64,000 nt of DNA from contig CAZYAN010000011.1 of the NCBI GenBank assembly GCA_964645585.1, forward strand, positions 13,320 to 77,319, given 5' to 3'. Below are positions 1 to 9,327 of this stretch, piece after piece. The translations under genes were made by a program, and so were the position numbers. The first letter of the stretch is position 1. Each line of letters begins with the position of its first letter. The notes beneath the pieces were generated by a model that was not told the DNA's origin, searched no databases, and saw only the letters and a list, made by a program, of their open reading frames with translations. This DNA comes from DATGSL01 sp964645585 (GTDB taxonomy: Bacteria; Verrucomicrobiota; Verrucomicrobiia; Opitutales; T3Sed10-336).

Positions 1-139
1 CGTGCGCCTCGCGCTGAACCTGCCGGGCTCCAGTCCCCTTAGCCCCACGCGCAAGCTTTCGCGGTGGCGGTTCCGGGAGAGCCCGAAAGACCATTCCGCC
101 TTGCGCCGATGCTCCGGCAGGCATTACGTAACAGTTCTC
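1..139. other. Sequence upstream of rarA, no gene seen
   Basis: The rarA frame stays open through this stretch, but the translated residues (many Arg and Ser, no family resemblance) do not look like protein. I read it as 5' untranslated or intergenic sequence cut by the window edge. I see no clear promoter. Confidence 0.4.
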
Positions 140-1504
140 GTGAGCGATCCTGACCAGTTCGATCTTTTCCCGGCCGAAAGCAGGTCCGCGGAAAACCTTG
201 CACCGCCCGAACCGCGGCCCGCGCGTCAGCCGCTCGCAGCGCGGATGCGACCGCGCGACCTCAGCGAAATTATCGGCCAAACGCATCTCCTCGGTCCCGA
301 CAGCCTTCTGATTAAGCTGATCCGCGCTGACCGGTTCGGCAGCCTTCTCTTCTATGGGCCGCCCGGCTGCGGCAAAACCAGCCTTGCGCGCGTCATCGCC
401 CGCGAAACCCGCGGCGAGTTCGTCCGGGTCAACGCCGTCCAATCCAACGTCGCCGAACTCCGCAAGATCCTCTTGGCCGCGCGTGCGCGTCCCGACACCA
501 AGACAATCCTGTTCATCGACGAAATCCATCGCTTCAACAAGGCGCAGCAGGATCTCCTCCTCCCGGATGTTGAAGAAGGTTTCATCCGCCTGATCGGTGC
601 CACAACCCACAATCCCGGCTTTTACATCATCCCTCCGCTCGTCAGCCGCAGCCATTTGTTCCGACTCGAACCGCTGTCGCCCGATGAGGTTGCCGCGGCT
701 CTCCAGCGGGCGCTCGCTGACGAAGAGCGCGGGCTGGGACGTCACCGGTGCATCGCCGACGAGAACGTGCTCGCCGGACTCACGCGTCTTTGCGACGGTG
801 ATCTTCGCCGCGCGCTGAATGCGCTTGAGGTCGTTGTGGAAAGTGTCCCAGAAGGAACGACGCTGACGACCAACCATTTGCAGGCGTTCGCCGCCGAGCG
901 GCAGATCCGCTACGACGCCGATGAGGATGAACATTACGACACGATTTCCGCGTTCATCAAAAGCATTCGCGGCGGCGACCCGGACGCCGCCCTCTACTGG
1001 CTGGCGAAAATGCTCGCCGGCGGCGAAGATCCGCGGTTCATCGCTCGCCGCCTCGTCATCCTCGCCTCGGAAGACGTCGGCCTCGCCAATCCGCATGCAC
1101 TGCCGCTCGCGGTCGCCGCGCACCATGCCTGCGATTTCGTCGGACTGCCCGAATGCGAGCTCAACCTCGCCCATGCCGTGGTTTTCCTTGCCACTTCGCC
1201 CAAAAGCAACTCAACCACGGAAGCACTCGGACGCGCCAAACGCGAAATTCGCGAAAAACCGCTCCAGCGCGTGCCGCTCTACCTGCGCGATTCCCACAGT
1301 GCCGCCGGGCGCGATGCGGGCCATGGCAAGGAGTATCTTTACAGTCACGATTTCCCGGAAGGGATTTCCGGCCAAAACTATCTGGATCGGCCGGTCGATT
1401 GTTACACACCCAAACTCAACGGCGCGGAAAAAGCCATCGCCGAACGGCTTGATCGCTGGCGTGCGCTTCGCGACGATCAGCGCAATAGGGGCCAACAAAA
1501 ATGA
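140..1504 (+). CDS. rarA: Replication-associated recombination protein A (RarA/MgsA AAA+ ATPase)
   Basis: Clamp-loader-like AAA+ ATPase of about 454 residues, the usual length for RarA/MgsA/WRNIP1. The family acts at stalled replication forks with single-strand-binding protein. Walker A (GPPGCGKT) lies at about residues 73-80 and Walker B (FIDEIH) at about 125-130. A short N-terminal stretch (DQFDLFP) is followed by the typical MRPRDLSEIIGQ. The C-terminal half carries the family features LASEDVGLANP and YLYSHDFP. I chose the GTG at 140 because the protein then begins with VSDPDQFDLFP; the frame is open further upstream but is not protein-like. The stop overlaps the next ATG in an ATGA, so translation of the two genes is probably coupled. 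Identification is firm; the exact start is less so. Confidence 0.93.
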   Translation: MSDPDQFDLFPAESRSAENLAPPEPRPARQPLAARMRPRDLSEIIGQTHLLGPDSLLIKLIRADRFGSLLFYGPPGCGKTSLARVIARETRGEFVRVNAVQSNVAELRKILLAARARPDTKTILFIDEIHRFNKAQQDLLLPDVEEGFIRLIGATTHNPGFYIIPPLVSRSHLFRLEPLSPDEVAAALQRALADEERGLGRHRCIADENVLAGLTRLCDGDLRRALNALEVVVESVPEGTTLTTNHLQAFAAERQIRYDADEDEHYDTISAFIKSIRGGDPDAALYWLAKMLAGGEDPRFIARRLVILASEDVGLANPHALPLAVAAHHACDFVGLPECELNLAHAVVFLATSPKSNSTTEALGRAKREIREKPLQRVPLYLRDSHSAAGRDAGHGKEYLYSHDFPEGISGQNYLDRPVDCYTPKLNGAEKAIAERLDRWRALRDDQRNRGQQK

Positions 1505-2202
1505 CCCAGCCCAATCTCCACTTGTTGCCCGCGCGAACCGCTGGCGCCGCCGAACAGATGGCCATCGATTTCCTGCTGCTCCAAGCCTACCCGGAGCCCG
1601 AGGCGGCGCGTTTCCGGCATTACGATTGGCGGACGGCGGCCGTGACGTTTGGATACAGCCAGAAGTGGGCCGATATCGCCGCCGCCTGCGATGCTGATCG
1701 CGACTTTTGCCGGCGCCCGACCGGCGGCGGAATTGTTGACCACACCGACGACTGGACGTGGTCGCTCGTCATTCCGCGCGCCTTCGATCTCTGTCGCCAG
1801 CCGGCGCATGTGGCCTACTACCTCGTTCATCGCGCGATTGCCGATGCGCTGACCGACCAGGGCGAAGACGTCGTTCTCCAAGGTGAAAGCGATGGAAGCG
1901 CAAAGCCGGGGCATTGTTTCGCCCAGCCCGAACCCAACGATGTCATTCACCGGGCCAGCCGGAAGAAAGTCGCCGGTGCGGCGCTCAAACGAAATAAGAA
2001 CGGTCTGCTCATCCAAGGATCCATCGCCCGCGCCCCTATTGCGGCTCTCGACTGGGACCGCTTTGAACAGGGGTTCACCTCCCGCCTGGCCGACTGTCTT
2101 TCCGTTGCTCCCGATCCGCGACCTTGGCCCGCCATCGACCCCGACCAGGAATCCCACCTGATCGATCAATTTTCCTCGTCCGACTGGAACGAACGCAGGT
2201 AG
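1501..2202 (+). CDS. Lipoate-protein ligase-like protein (BPL/LplA/LipB family)
   Basis: A 233-residue protein of the biotin/lipoate A/B ligase fold, which attaches or transfers lipoyl or octanoyl groups to acyl-carrier domains. The lipoyl-binding motif RRPTGGGIVDH is at residues 71-81, and the conserved Lys lies in RKKVAGAALKRN (Lys156), followed by LLIQGSI. The length matches short single-domain ligases (LplA catalytic domain or LipM-like), without the accessory C-terminal domain. It overlaps rarA by 4 bp. Whether it acts as a ligase or as an octanoyltransferase cannot be decided from sequence alone. Confidence 0.85.
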   Translation: MTQPNLHLLPARTAGAAEQMAIDFLLLQAYPEPEAARFRHYDWRTAAVTFGYSQKWADIAAACDADRDFCRRPTGGGIVDHTDDWTWSLVIPRAFDLCRQPAHVAYYLVHRAIADALTDQGEDVVLQGESDGSAKPGHCFAQPEPNDVIHRASRKKVAGAALKRNKNGLLIQGSIARAPIAALDWDRFEQGFTSRLADCLSVAPDPRPWPAIDPDQESHLIDQFSSSDWNERR

Positions 2203-2336
2203 GCGCCTTACTGTAGCGCGAGCTCCGAATTCGCGGACGCCGCCCGACCCGACCTTGAAAACTTAAGCAACGAACCCGCCCCACTCCTACGTTCGCCGTT
2301 GCTCCAAACCGCCGACTTCTGTTACGCAATTGGCGC

Positions 2337-3515
2337 ATGATTCACAAAGCGCTTCTCTTTGTTTTCACCGCGTGCCTACCTCTCGCTTGCGCCGCCCAGC
2401 CCGACGATCCCGCTCCGCGGCCAGGCAAACTGCTGATCGCGGGAGGAGGCGTTCGTTCCGCTAAAGCCGAGCTGTGGGAGCGAATGCTCGCGGAACGGCT
2501 CTGCGATCGGCCGATCGGGATCATTTCAACCGCCAGCGAGAATCCGATCGAGCAAAGCGCCCGGACCGCCGCATCCATCAACAGCGAGTTCGGCGAGGGA
2601 TCCGCCGTGGCAATCGCGCTAAAGGAGGGCGACAACTCCGCCTTTGATCCGGAAACTGTCGACCTGATCACGCGGTGCGGCGGATTTTATTTCACCGGCG
2701 GCCTGCAGAGCCGGACATCTCGCGCTTTGCTGACGGCTGGCGGGCAACGCACCCCGGCGTTGGCGGCAATTTGGACGGTCTACCAGCAGGGCGGCATTGT
2801 GGGCGGCTCCAGTGCCGGCGCGGCCATCATGAGCGATCCAATGATCGCGAGCGGCAGCAGTTCGGACGCCCTCCTCCGCGGCGCAACGCCGGCGGAGACT
2901 CCCCGCGATCAGCGCGGAGTAAGCTTCATGCGCGGCCTCGGCTTTGACCGCGATATCTTGTATTGTCAGCACCACATCGAACGCGGGCGCTTCGGGCGCC
3001 TGCTCGCCGCGCTGGCCAGTGACCATTTTCCCCAGACGATCGGCATCGGTGTCGCTGAGGACACCTTCGTCCTCGCGGATCCTGCGCAGAAACGCGCCCA
3101 AATTCTTGGCGCGCGGGGCGTCTTTTATCTCGACGCCTCTCAGCTCAACCGCGAAGCGGACGGCGGATACTCGGGCATCCGGCTGCATTATCTCGACCGC
3201 GGGGACTCCATTCATTTTGCAACCGGCAATGTTCAGCCCGCGCCGGGCAAACTTGAGACTGCGCCCGGCACATCCGCCGATACAGTTGAAGTCGAAGATG
3301 CTTGGGCTCGCGACGCGATTGCCGACTTGCTTGAAGACCTCGCGCAGCGCGGACCAAACGCGATCACTGTCGCGCACGATGAAAACTTCGATCTGATCTT
3401 TACCCAAACCGACGATACACGCATCTGGCGCCAGTCCGGCGACAGCGATGCGTCAAGTTGGACGATCACCAACATCAGCGTCTCGGTTGCGCCACGGACG
3501 GAATTGGCGCCATAG
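2337..3515 (+). CDS. Cyanophycinase-like serine peptidase (family S51), exported
   Basis: A 392-residue protein with an N-terminal signal peptide (hydrophobic stretch around residues 4-19, ending in CAAQ). The peptidase S51 core follows: KLLIAGGG at the start of the fold, a Gly-rich FYFTGGLQ segment and the nucleophile motif GGSSAGAA (nucleophile Ser about 159). IGIGVAEDTF is also typical of cyanophycinases. The family hydrolyses beta-aspartyl-arginine (cyanophycin) or related isopeptides. A cyanophycin synthetase is not visible here, and export suggests scavenging of external polymer (inference). The C-terminal 130 residues are less conserved. The gene stands alone with 134 bp upstream. Confidence 0.85.
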   Translation: MIHKALLFVFTACLPLACAAQPDDPAPRPGKLLIAGGGVRSAKAELWERMLAERLCDRPIGIISTASENPIEQSARTAASINSEFGEGSAVAIALKEGDNSAFDPETVDLITRCGGFYFTGGLQSRTSRALLTAGGQRTPALAAIWTVYQQGGIVGGSSAGAAIMSDPMIASGSSSDALLRGATPAETPRDQRGVSFMRGLGFDRDILYCQHHIERGRFGRLLAALASDHFPQTIGIGVAEDTFVLADPAQKRAQILGARGVFYLDASQLNREADGGYSGIRLHYLDRGDSIHFATGNVQPAPGKLETAPGTSADTVEVEDAWARDAIADLLEDLAQRGPNAITVAHDENFDLIFTQTDDTRIWRQSGDSDASSWTITNISVSVAPRTELAP

Positions 3516-3552
3516 GAGCCCGTGCGACGCCGGCTTTGTGCCGGCCCTTCGA

Positions 3553-5460
3553 TCACAAAATTGCGCTCGGAGTCGCGATGCGCTGGAAATGACCGATGCC
3601 CATCTGATCTTTTGCCCACCGCAAAAGTTTTGTATCGAATTCGGGAATACATTCCACCTTGCCGTCTAGAAAGTCCTCCAGCCGGTCGATAAGGCTTCGC
3701 ACGCGGGTCATCCGCGCGCCATAGCGCAGCTCGATAACTTCCAGTCCGAACGGCTTGTATGTCGCCAGCCACATGTCCCGGTGCAACCGCCAGAGTTTTT
3801 CCAGCTCATCCAGCAGCGGCCGAACTTCGGTCTCCAGCAACCGCTTCAACTCCTTCCGGTCATCCGATCGATAGGCACGAACGAGATTCTTGCGGCAGTC
3901 GCATTTCAACGCCAGTGTCCGCGCCAGCTGCGCCGGGAACCGCAAGCGTCCGGCTTCCGGCAGGGGCTTCGCCGCGGCCGCGTCGAGTTGTTCCGCCAGC
4001 GCCTGGTAAGCCGGGCGGTAACTCTCGACCTCGTGAAAAGGTTCGCACAGGCCGAGCAGCGGATCGTCCCAAAGAAGCCACTTCGCGGTGTTCGTATAAT
4101 CCATCTCCATCGACTTCTCGGGCGGCGTCTGATCGAGCCGGCTGGCGGAAACGTAATCGCGATAATCGGCCAAGCAGCTCGCGGCGAAGTTTCTTGCGGT
4201 TTTCTCCTCGTCAAATCCGTCGCCATAGGCGGAATCGGCGATCGCCTGGACCACTGGCAGCACCGAATAAAGGTCGCACTCCATTCCGTCATCGCCCCAG
4301 GTCGTGAGCAAAAGCCGCGTCACCCCTTTCGCCTTGCATGCCTCCACACAAGGCAGCGCACGAGCGAGCGTGTGGGGAACATTCGTCCAGAACCGGGACC
4401 AGTTCCAGCAGCCGGGCGCCACAATCGGTTCTTTACCCATTTCCCGATGCCGGTCGATGCAGGTTTCGTAAAACGACTGGTCCGTGTGATAATAATCCCA
4501 ATACACAAGATCGACTTCCGCGGGGATCGTCGCCGCGGCATCTGCCGGAATCCGGATGTCTGGATCGTAATAGGCGCCTTCCCGCGACGCCATCCGGAAA
4601 TACATGTCCGACCAGATCATCGGCGCCAGACCGCGCTGATTGCAAAGCCCCGCCACCCGTGCGAGGTGTTCATTCATGATGTCGAACGTCCGCCGGTCGC
4701 CGAAGCGTTTCCGATACGCGCCCGTTCCCAATCCAAACGCCTCGTCCATTCCCAAGTGAATCCGCTTCGACCGAAATGGCGCGGTTGCCGCGTCAATCAT
4801 CCGCCCCAGCAGCTCGTACGTCTTTTTCTCTCCAACGAGAAGAACATCGGCGGTATCCGCGACATCGGAGTAGGCCGCTTTCCACTGGAGCATTTGTTTG
4901 AGGTGCCCCAGCGTCTGAATCGACGGAGCAACCTCGATGCCGAAGCGGTCGGCATAAGCATCGATTTCCTTTAACTCCGATTGACTGTATCCGCCACGCA
5001 AATACCCGAAGAACGGTTCGTCCGGCACTTCGTACGTATCCTCCATGTAAAGCAACAGGACGCTGATGCCCATCAGCGCCGCGCGCCGGAGAAAGGCCTT
5101 TACGGTTTCCGGTTTCGGGACGCCGTTCCGGGAACATTCCAGCTGAAGCGCGAGCATCTCAAAATGACAGTGCTCGCGGCGTTCCGTCTCGTCACCGGTC
5201 GCGGCAAGAAGCTGGCCGAGCGCGCGAAAGGCGTCGATGCGACGGCCCCAGACAATTTCCCAGTCCTCGCCGACCCGACGGATCACATACCGGCGATCGC
5301 TTTCGAAATCCGGATCACAGTGAAAACGAACGGTTCGCCTTGCGCGCTGACCTCGATCTTCAATCGCCAAATGCGGCCGTTCCGTGATCAACGAGCGCAG
5401 ACCCGCGCGCAAGTCGTCCGGGGCATGTTCCAGATCAATCCGCAAACGGTGGTCGGGCAT
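3553..5460 (-). CDS. Beta-N-acetylhexosaminidase, glycoside hydrolase family 20
   Basis: A 635-residue protein with no signal peptide, so probably cytoplasmic. It resembles the GH20 subgroup that includes GcnA-type beta-N-acetylglucosaminidases. A small N-terminal domain (residues 1-95) precedes a TIM barrel. The catalytic Asp-Glu pair is in RIHLGMDEAFG (Asp239-Glu240), used in substrate-assisted catalysis in which the N-acetyl group is the nucleophile. Barrel motifs include YMEDTYEVPDEPFFGYLRG and APSIQTLGHL. The roughly 200 C-terminal residues are helical and typical of the subgroup. It probably releases GlcNAc or GalNAc from oligosaccharides taken up by the cell (inference). It is followed on the same strand by aroE and the SirB1-like gene upstream of it. 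Confidence 0.85.
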   Translation of the reverse strand: MPDHRLRIDLEHAPDDLRAGLRSLITERPHLAIEDRGQRARRTVRFHCDPDFESDRRYVIRRVGEDWEIVWGRRIDAFRALGQLLAATGDETERREHCHFEMLALQLECSRNGVPKPETVKAFLRRAALMGISVLLLYMEDTYEVPDEPFFGYLRGGYSQSELKEIDAYADRFGIEVAPSIQTLGHLKQMLQWKAAYSDVADTADVLLVGEKKTYELLGRMIDAATAPFRSKRIHLGMDEAFGLGTGAYRKRFGDRRTFDIMNEHLARVAGLCNQRGLAPMIWSDMYFRMASREGAYYDPDIRIPADAAATIPAEVDLVYWDYYHTDQSFYETCIDRHREMGKEPIVAPGCWNWSRFWTNVPHTLARALPCVEACKAKGVTRLLLTTWGDDGMECDLYSVLPVVQAIADSAYGDGFDEEKTARNFAASCLADYRDYVSASRLDQTPPEKSMEMDYTNTAKWLLWDDPLLGLCEPFHEVESYRPAYQALAEQLDAAAAKPLPEAGRLRFPAQLARTLALKCDCRKNLVRAYRSDDRKELKRLLETEVRPLLDELEKLWRLHRDMWLATYKPFGLEVIELRYGARMTRVRSLIDRLEDFLDGKVECIPEFDTKLLRWAKDQMGIGHFQRIATPSAIL

Positions 5461-5559
5461 CTTGGCAGCGTGACGGGATGATGGGAGTCAGGCAACGGGA
5501 TTTCCCGCTGGGCGATGCACACCGGATGGTTCGGAAACCCGCTGGCGGAGACGTCCGCC

Positions 5560-6513
5560 CTACGATGGGCGCGGCTTCTCCATCGCCGCCGCGGCCGCGG
5601 CGATCATCACCTCCTCGGGCACGGGCGCTTCTGACCAAATTTCCAGCGAACGAACCCCTTGATACACGAGCATCGATAGACCGTTCGCCGCCCGCAATCC
5701 GCGCTCCCGGGCCGTCCGGACCAGAGCCGGTTCCGCCGGATTGTAAATCATATCGAATACACACGTTCCTTCGGGAAACGGCGCGAGGTCGATTGGCGGC
5801 GGATCGTCCGCGCGAAGGCCGAGCGCGGTCGCATTCACCACGACAGGAGGCCGGTCCCAGTCGGTTGGCGGATCGGACAGAACGAAGGTTCGGATTTCCG
5901 TCTCGCCGCCCAGACGCCGTAGATCCTCGCGGAGCGGCGTCAGTTTCTCCGGTGTCCGGTTCCCGAGAAACAGCTGGCGGCAGCCGCTGCGCACGGCCAA
6001 AACCGCGGCCGAACGTGCGGCCCCGCCCGCTCCGAGCAGGACCATGTCGGCACCGTGCAAATCCACGCCCAGCGCCACCTCGATCCCGCGCGCGAGACCG
6101 TAGCCGTCGGTGTTGAAACCGCGGTAGCCGCCGGGCGTCCACAAAAGCGTGTTCAGCGCCCCCGTCGCGCTCGCCGACGGGTCGATTTCATGCGCGAGGC
6201 CGACCGCGAGGATTTTGTGGGGAATCGTCAGGTTCAGCCCGCGAAATCTCCTTTGGTGAAACTGCTGTAACGCCTCCGGCAGTTCTTCCGGCGGAACGGC
6301 GAACTTGAAATAGCGCCAGGACGCGAAACGCGCGTCCTTCTCAGCCATCGCCCGAAGGGCCGCGTTGTGCATGGCCGGACTGATGGAATGTTCGATCGGA
6401 AAGCCCAGCACCGCCAGCGCCGTCCCCTCAAAGGACCAGTCCGCCAGCGCATCAAGCGTGAGCACCCGTTCTTCAGGAGCTGACGTTTCGCTGGTGGGTT
6501 GCCTCAAACTCAT
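5560..6513 (-). CDS. aroE: Shikimate dehydrogenase (NADP+)
   Basis: Reduces 3-dehydroshikimate to shikimate in aromatic amino-acid synthesis. From the ATG at 6513 it is 317 residues, slightly long for AroE (about 270-290) because of a 30-residue N-terminal extension. The shikimate-binding motif is GFPIEHSISPAMHN (residues 37-50), the catalytic Lys is in NLTIPHK (Lys100), the paired Asp is in GFNTDGYG (Asp136), and the Rossmann glycine motif is GAGGAARS (161-168). An ATG at 6549 is also in frame but would lengthen the already unusual N-terminus. The start overlaps the end of the SirB1-like gene by about 41 bp, which suggests translational coupling. Confidence 0.9.
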   Translation of the reverse strand: MSLRQPTSETSAPEERVLTLDALADWSFEGTALAVLGFPIEHSISPAMHNAALRAMAEKDARFASWRYFKFAVPPEELPEALQQFHQRRFRGLNLTIPHKILAVGLAHEIDPSASATGALNTLLWTPGGYRGFNTDGYGLARGIEVALGVDLHGADMVLLGAGGAARSAAVLAVRSGCRQLFLGNRTPEKLTPLREDLRRLGGETEIRTFVLSDPPTDWDRPPVVVNATALGLRADDPPPIDLAPFPEGTCVFDMIYNPAEPALVRTARERGLRAANGLSMLVYQGVRSLEIWSEAPVPEEVMIAAAAAAMEKPRPS

Positions 6514-7450
6514 GGACAAAACCGGCAAAGAGCCGCGCATGCGCGGCATCGTTTGCCCGCTGGTAATGTTTCGCCAAGATCCGGCAGCAGCCGCACAGTA
6601 CCTCGCGAACGGGCGTCGGCGTCAAGTAGCTCAGCCTCGGCGGCCGCTTCTCCGCCCGCAGGCGAGCAAACACATCGTCCGGGGTCCGGAACACGCCGCG
6701 CGAAAACGCATCGATAAAAAACGGCGGTTTTTCGTCGTAGCATCCGACCAGAAAATGGCCCGGCACCGCGACAGGTTCGAGTTCGATGCCGCATCGTTGC
6801 GCGACCAGGATGTAGACAATCGACAGCGTGATCGGCAGACCGCGCCGCGAAAGCAAAACTTCCCCGAGAAAGCTGTTTTGCGGATCGGCGAAATCCTCGG
6901 TGTTCCCTCGAAAACCGTACTCATGAAAAAGGACACGGTTGATCACCCGGCATTTCTGGCGCGTGGTCATCGGAGGGAACATCAGCTCCATGCAGCGCTT
7001 CGCCATCTCGTCGAGCAGCCGGCAGGCCGCACCGACGTCGAGATCGGGCCAGACGGTCCGGTTCAGAAGCAGCGCACCCGTCTCCAGTTCATAGTGCAGC
7101 GACCGAATGAACGCCGAGAACTCCTCGACTGGATCGTTGAAATCGAGCCGCCGGAGATACCAGGATGCATGCATCCGCAAGACACGATTTTCGCCGTCGC
7201 AGACTTCCTTCAAAAAATCCCCAGCCGGCCGCCCAATCGCGGAAAAACTGCGCAACAGCGACCGCCGCACCCCCAGATCCGGATCATCCAGGAGACGGAG
7301 AAACGCATCCTTGCGCTCGGGACTGAGGCTTTCCTGGTTCACGGCTCCACCCTCGTCAAATTGCCCCGCCAGCGCAACTGAAAAGAGCCGAAAGCATCCA
7401 TGACACTGAAGCTCCCCGAACCTATTTCGCCTCACCCTAAACGCGGTCAA
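6473..7450 (-). CDS. SirB1-like transglutaminase-fold protein
   Basis: Up to 325 residues. The SirB1/transglutaminase-like region is recognisable in RVLFHEYGFRGNTEDFADPQNSFLGEVLLSRRGLPITLSIVYILVAQRCG and in AVPGHFLVG, shown here only in part to identify the fold. No enzymatic role is established for the family. The ATG at 7450 overlaps the stop of the upstream gene as ATGA, which supports this start. However, the first 35 residues are not family-like, and a GTG at 7342, preceded by a GGAG, is a good alternative that gives about 289 residues. The gene lies between the TOPRIM-like gene and aroE in one minus-strand run. Confidence 0.78.
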   Translation of the reverse strand: MTAFRVRRNRFGELQCHGCFRLFSVALAGQFDEGGAVNQESLSPERKDAFLRLLDDPDLGVRRSLLRSFSAIGRPAGDFLKEVCDGENRVLRMHASWYLRRLDFNDPVEEFSAFIRSLHYELETGALLLNRTVWPDLDVGAACRLLDEMAKRCMELMFPPMTTRQKCRVINRVLFHEYGFRGNTEDFADPQNSFLGEVLLSRRGLPITLSIVYILVAQRCGIELEPVAVPGHFLVGCYDEKPPFFIDAFSRGVFRTPDDVFARLRAEKRPPRLSYLTPTPVREVLCGCCRILAKHYQRANDAAHARLFAGFVHEFEATHQRNVSS

Positions 7451-8097
7451 ACAGCCGGTGGCGCAGGCGCTACGTATCGGAACCGTTCGAGTGCAAGCAA
7501 GGCGCGATGAAGACTGGCCGACGCGCGGCGGGCGACCTGCGGCTGCCAGCGCGAATAGACGAAGCGCGTGAGAACACCGTTGTAGTCAGGTCCCACCTTT
7601 CGGCGCCGCCCGGGTCCCGGGACAACCCCCTCCCGAATTTCCGCCGATCGCGAATCCCGCGCGAGTTCAATAATCAGCTCCTTTGGATCGACGATCGTTT
7701 CGGAATTCGCCGGAATCAATGCCGCCCGCACTTGCAGATAACGCGCGAGCGCTTCGCGATGCGCCAGCAGCCAAGCTTCGACTTCCCGGATCGCCACTCG
7801 GAAAACGAGGTTCGGATGTAGAGGCGCCGGCAGCCAGGAACGAAGAATTACGTGCGGACAGAGGTGATCGTCCAAGTCGGTGAGAACAAGAATCCCGTTC
7901 GTCTCCGCCGCCTTGTTGAACGCCGGCATATTTTTCTGAATAAACCCGAATCCTTCGTGGCCGAGAGATGCCAGCACGGAGAACTTGTCGCCAAATCCGG
8001 CGAGCATTTTCCGCAGGGCCGCTTCGCTGAGGACATCCTCGACGACAAGCACTACCTCAATTCGCTTCGCGTCATTCAAAATATCCGAGCTCCTCAA
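7447..8097 (-). CDS. TOPRIM-like protein (DUF4276-like) paired with an ABC-type ATPase
   Basis: A 216-residue protein. Its N-terminus has the shape of a TOPRIM fold: a beta strand leading to VVEDVLSE (Glu20), then a second acidic strand LVLTDLDDH (Asp74 and Asp76), consistent with the Glu plus DxD metal-binding pattern. REVEAWLLAHREALARYL (about 104-121) resembles a segment seen in DUF4276-type proteins. The C-terminus is basic and Arg-rich. It overlaps the upstream ATPase gene by 26 bp, so the two are almost certainly co-translated. ATPase plus TOPRIM is the composition of OLD-family nucleases, here split over two genes. A nuclease or defence role is inference; no target is visible. Confidence 0.6.
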   Translation of the reverse strand: MRSSDILNDAKRIEVVLVVEDVLSEAALRKMLAGFGDKFSVLASLGHEGFGFIQKNMPAFNKAAETNGILVLTDLDDHLCPHVILRSWLPAPLHPNLVFRVAIREVEAWLLAHREALARYLQVRAALIPANSETIVDPKELIIELARDSRSAEIREGVVPGPGRRRKVGPDYNGVLTRFVYSRWQPQVARRASASLHRALLALERFRYVAPAPPAV

Positions 8098-9232
8098 TGC
8101 GCGACGGCTGACTCCGCGGCAAGACGACTTCCCCCGCCGACAGTCCGGCGTCCATCAGCGACGCGACTTCGGGAAGAGACGACGCCATCACCAGCGAAGC
8201 GCCGCCGGACGGATCCGGCAGACAGAGCAGCACTTCGGCTCCGTCGATTCCCGGATCGGATAACAGGTCCGGACTGTGCGTCGTCATAATCACTTGCCCG
8301 GGCCGACGCCGCTTGAGGCGAAAGATCAATCCGGGCAAACAGCGCACAACCGATGGATGCAGCGACAGCTCGGGCTCTTCCAGGAGGAGCATCGATTCGT
8401 TCTCCAGAAGCGTCCAGAGAATGCTGATCAGACGAAGCGTGCCGTCCGAAAACTGACTCTGCCCAACCGCGTCCGCCGAACGCCACTTTTCGAAAATAGT
8501 CTCAAGCTGCAGCCGGCCTTCCTTCGTCATCGCGAGTCCGAGCGATTTCAATTGCGGAACCGCCAGCTTCAGCGCCGCCTCGATCCGGCGAATGCGGCGA
8601 TTCCGCTCCGCGGCCGGAGTCGCCACGATGCTGTCCAAAAGGGATTGGACCGAACCATCCCGCGGCGCCTCCGGCCAGATCCCGCTTCCTTGCCGGATCG
8701 ATTCCCGCGCGGTCTGGGGAAACAGATGCTGAAAAATGACGCCGGCAAAGAAATCCGCGATCTCACGAAATGCGCCGTTCGTTGTCACATTTTCCAAATA
8801 CGTCTCTCGGAGACGCTCCGGATCCGCGCGGTCTTCCCGGTCGGGTCGATCCAGAATCTGTTCTTCGCCGCGCCAAACTTTTTCAAAAACGACAACCGGC
8901 CGCGTGTCCTTCCGGTCGCAGGGCTGAACACCGAGCGCATACTTCCACGCCTGGCGCGCCGCCCCGACTTTGCCTAGCGTGACAGCGATCTCAAATCCGT
9001 CCCCGCGTCCCGTCCGGCAATGGATGGCGCAAACACCGGCTCGCTCTTCGACGGCCCGAAACAATCCGCCTCCCGGTCGCGTGACCGATGCGAGGAACCG
9101 AAAGACATCGAGGAAATTGGATTTCCCTCCGGCGTTCGGGCCGACGGCGAAAACCCGGCGATCCAGTGCCACCCGGGCATGACGAATATTCCGCCAATTC
9201 CGAATCTCCACCTCGGTTACGATCATTGGCAT
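8072..9232 (-). CDS. AAA/ABC-type ATPase of the OLD/RecF-like group
   Basis: A 386-residue single-chain ATPase without a long coiled coil. The N-terminus VTEVEIRNWRNI is typical of RecF/OLD-like proteins. Walker A is GPNAGGKS (31-38), the signature-like stretch is QFSDGTLRLI, Walker B is LLLEEPELSLHP, and the H-loop is TTHSPDLL. No TOPRIM domain is present in this chain; the overlapping downstream gene supplies one. Such ATPases usually dimerise on DNA and control a nuclease partner. The pair could be an anti-phage module or a repair complex. The ATPase assignment is firm; the role is inferred. Confidence 0.8.
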   Translation of the reverse strand: MPMIVTEVEIRNWRNIRHARVALDRRVFAVGPNAGGKSNFLDVFRFLASVTRPGGGLFRAVEERAGVCAIHCRTGRGDGFEIAVTLGKVGAARQAWKYALGVQPCDRKDTRPVVVFEKVWRGEEQILDRPDREDRADPERLRETYLENVTTNGAFREIADFFAGVIFQHLFPQTARESIRQGSGIWPEAPRDGSVQSLLDSIVATPAAERNRRIRRIEAALKLAVPQLKSLGLAMTKEGRLQLETIFEKWRSADAVGQSQFSDGTLRLISILWTLLENESMLLLEEPELSLHPSVVRCLPGLIFRLKRRRPGQVIMTTHSPDLLSDPGIDGAEVLLCLPDPSGGASLVMASSLPEVASLMDAGLSAGEVVLPRSQPSRIEELGYFE

Positions 9233-9296
9233 CCCCTCCTCTCTCTTCTTCCTTGAAACTTCCGTGCTATGCGGGCGGGGGGCGGCACGAGCGGGG

Positions 9297-9327
9297 GCTT
9301 CAGCGCCTTCTCCGGAGGCGCTAAAGC
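9297..9327. repeat. GC-rich hairpin between ATPase and acyl-CoA ligase genes
   Basis: Inverted repeat with the inner arms AGCGCCT and AGGCGCT and an outer GCTT/AAGC extension across one mismatch. It lies 80 bp beyond the acyl-CoA ligase stop on the minus strand. There is no T-run, so it is not a classical intrinsic terminator. It could be a REP-like intergenic element. Confidence 0.45.
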
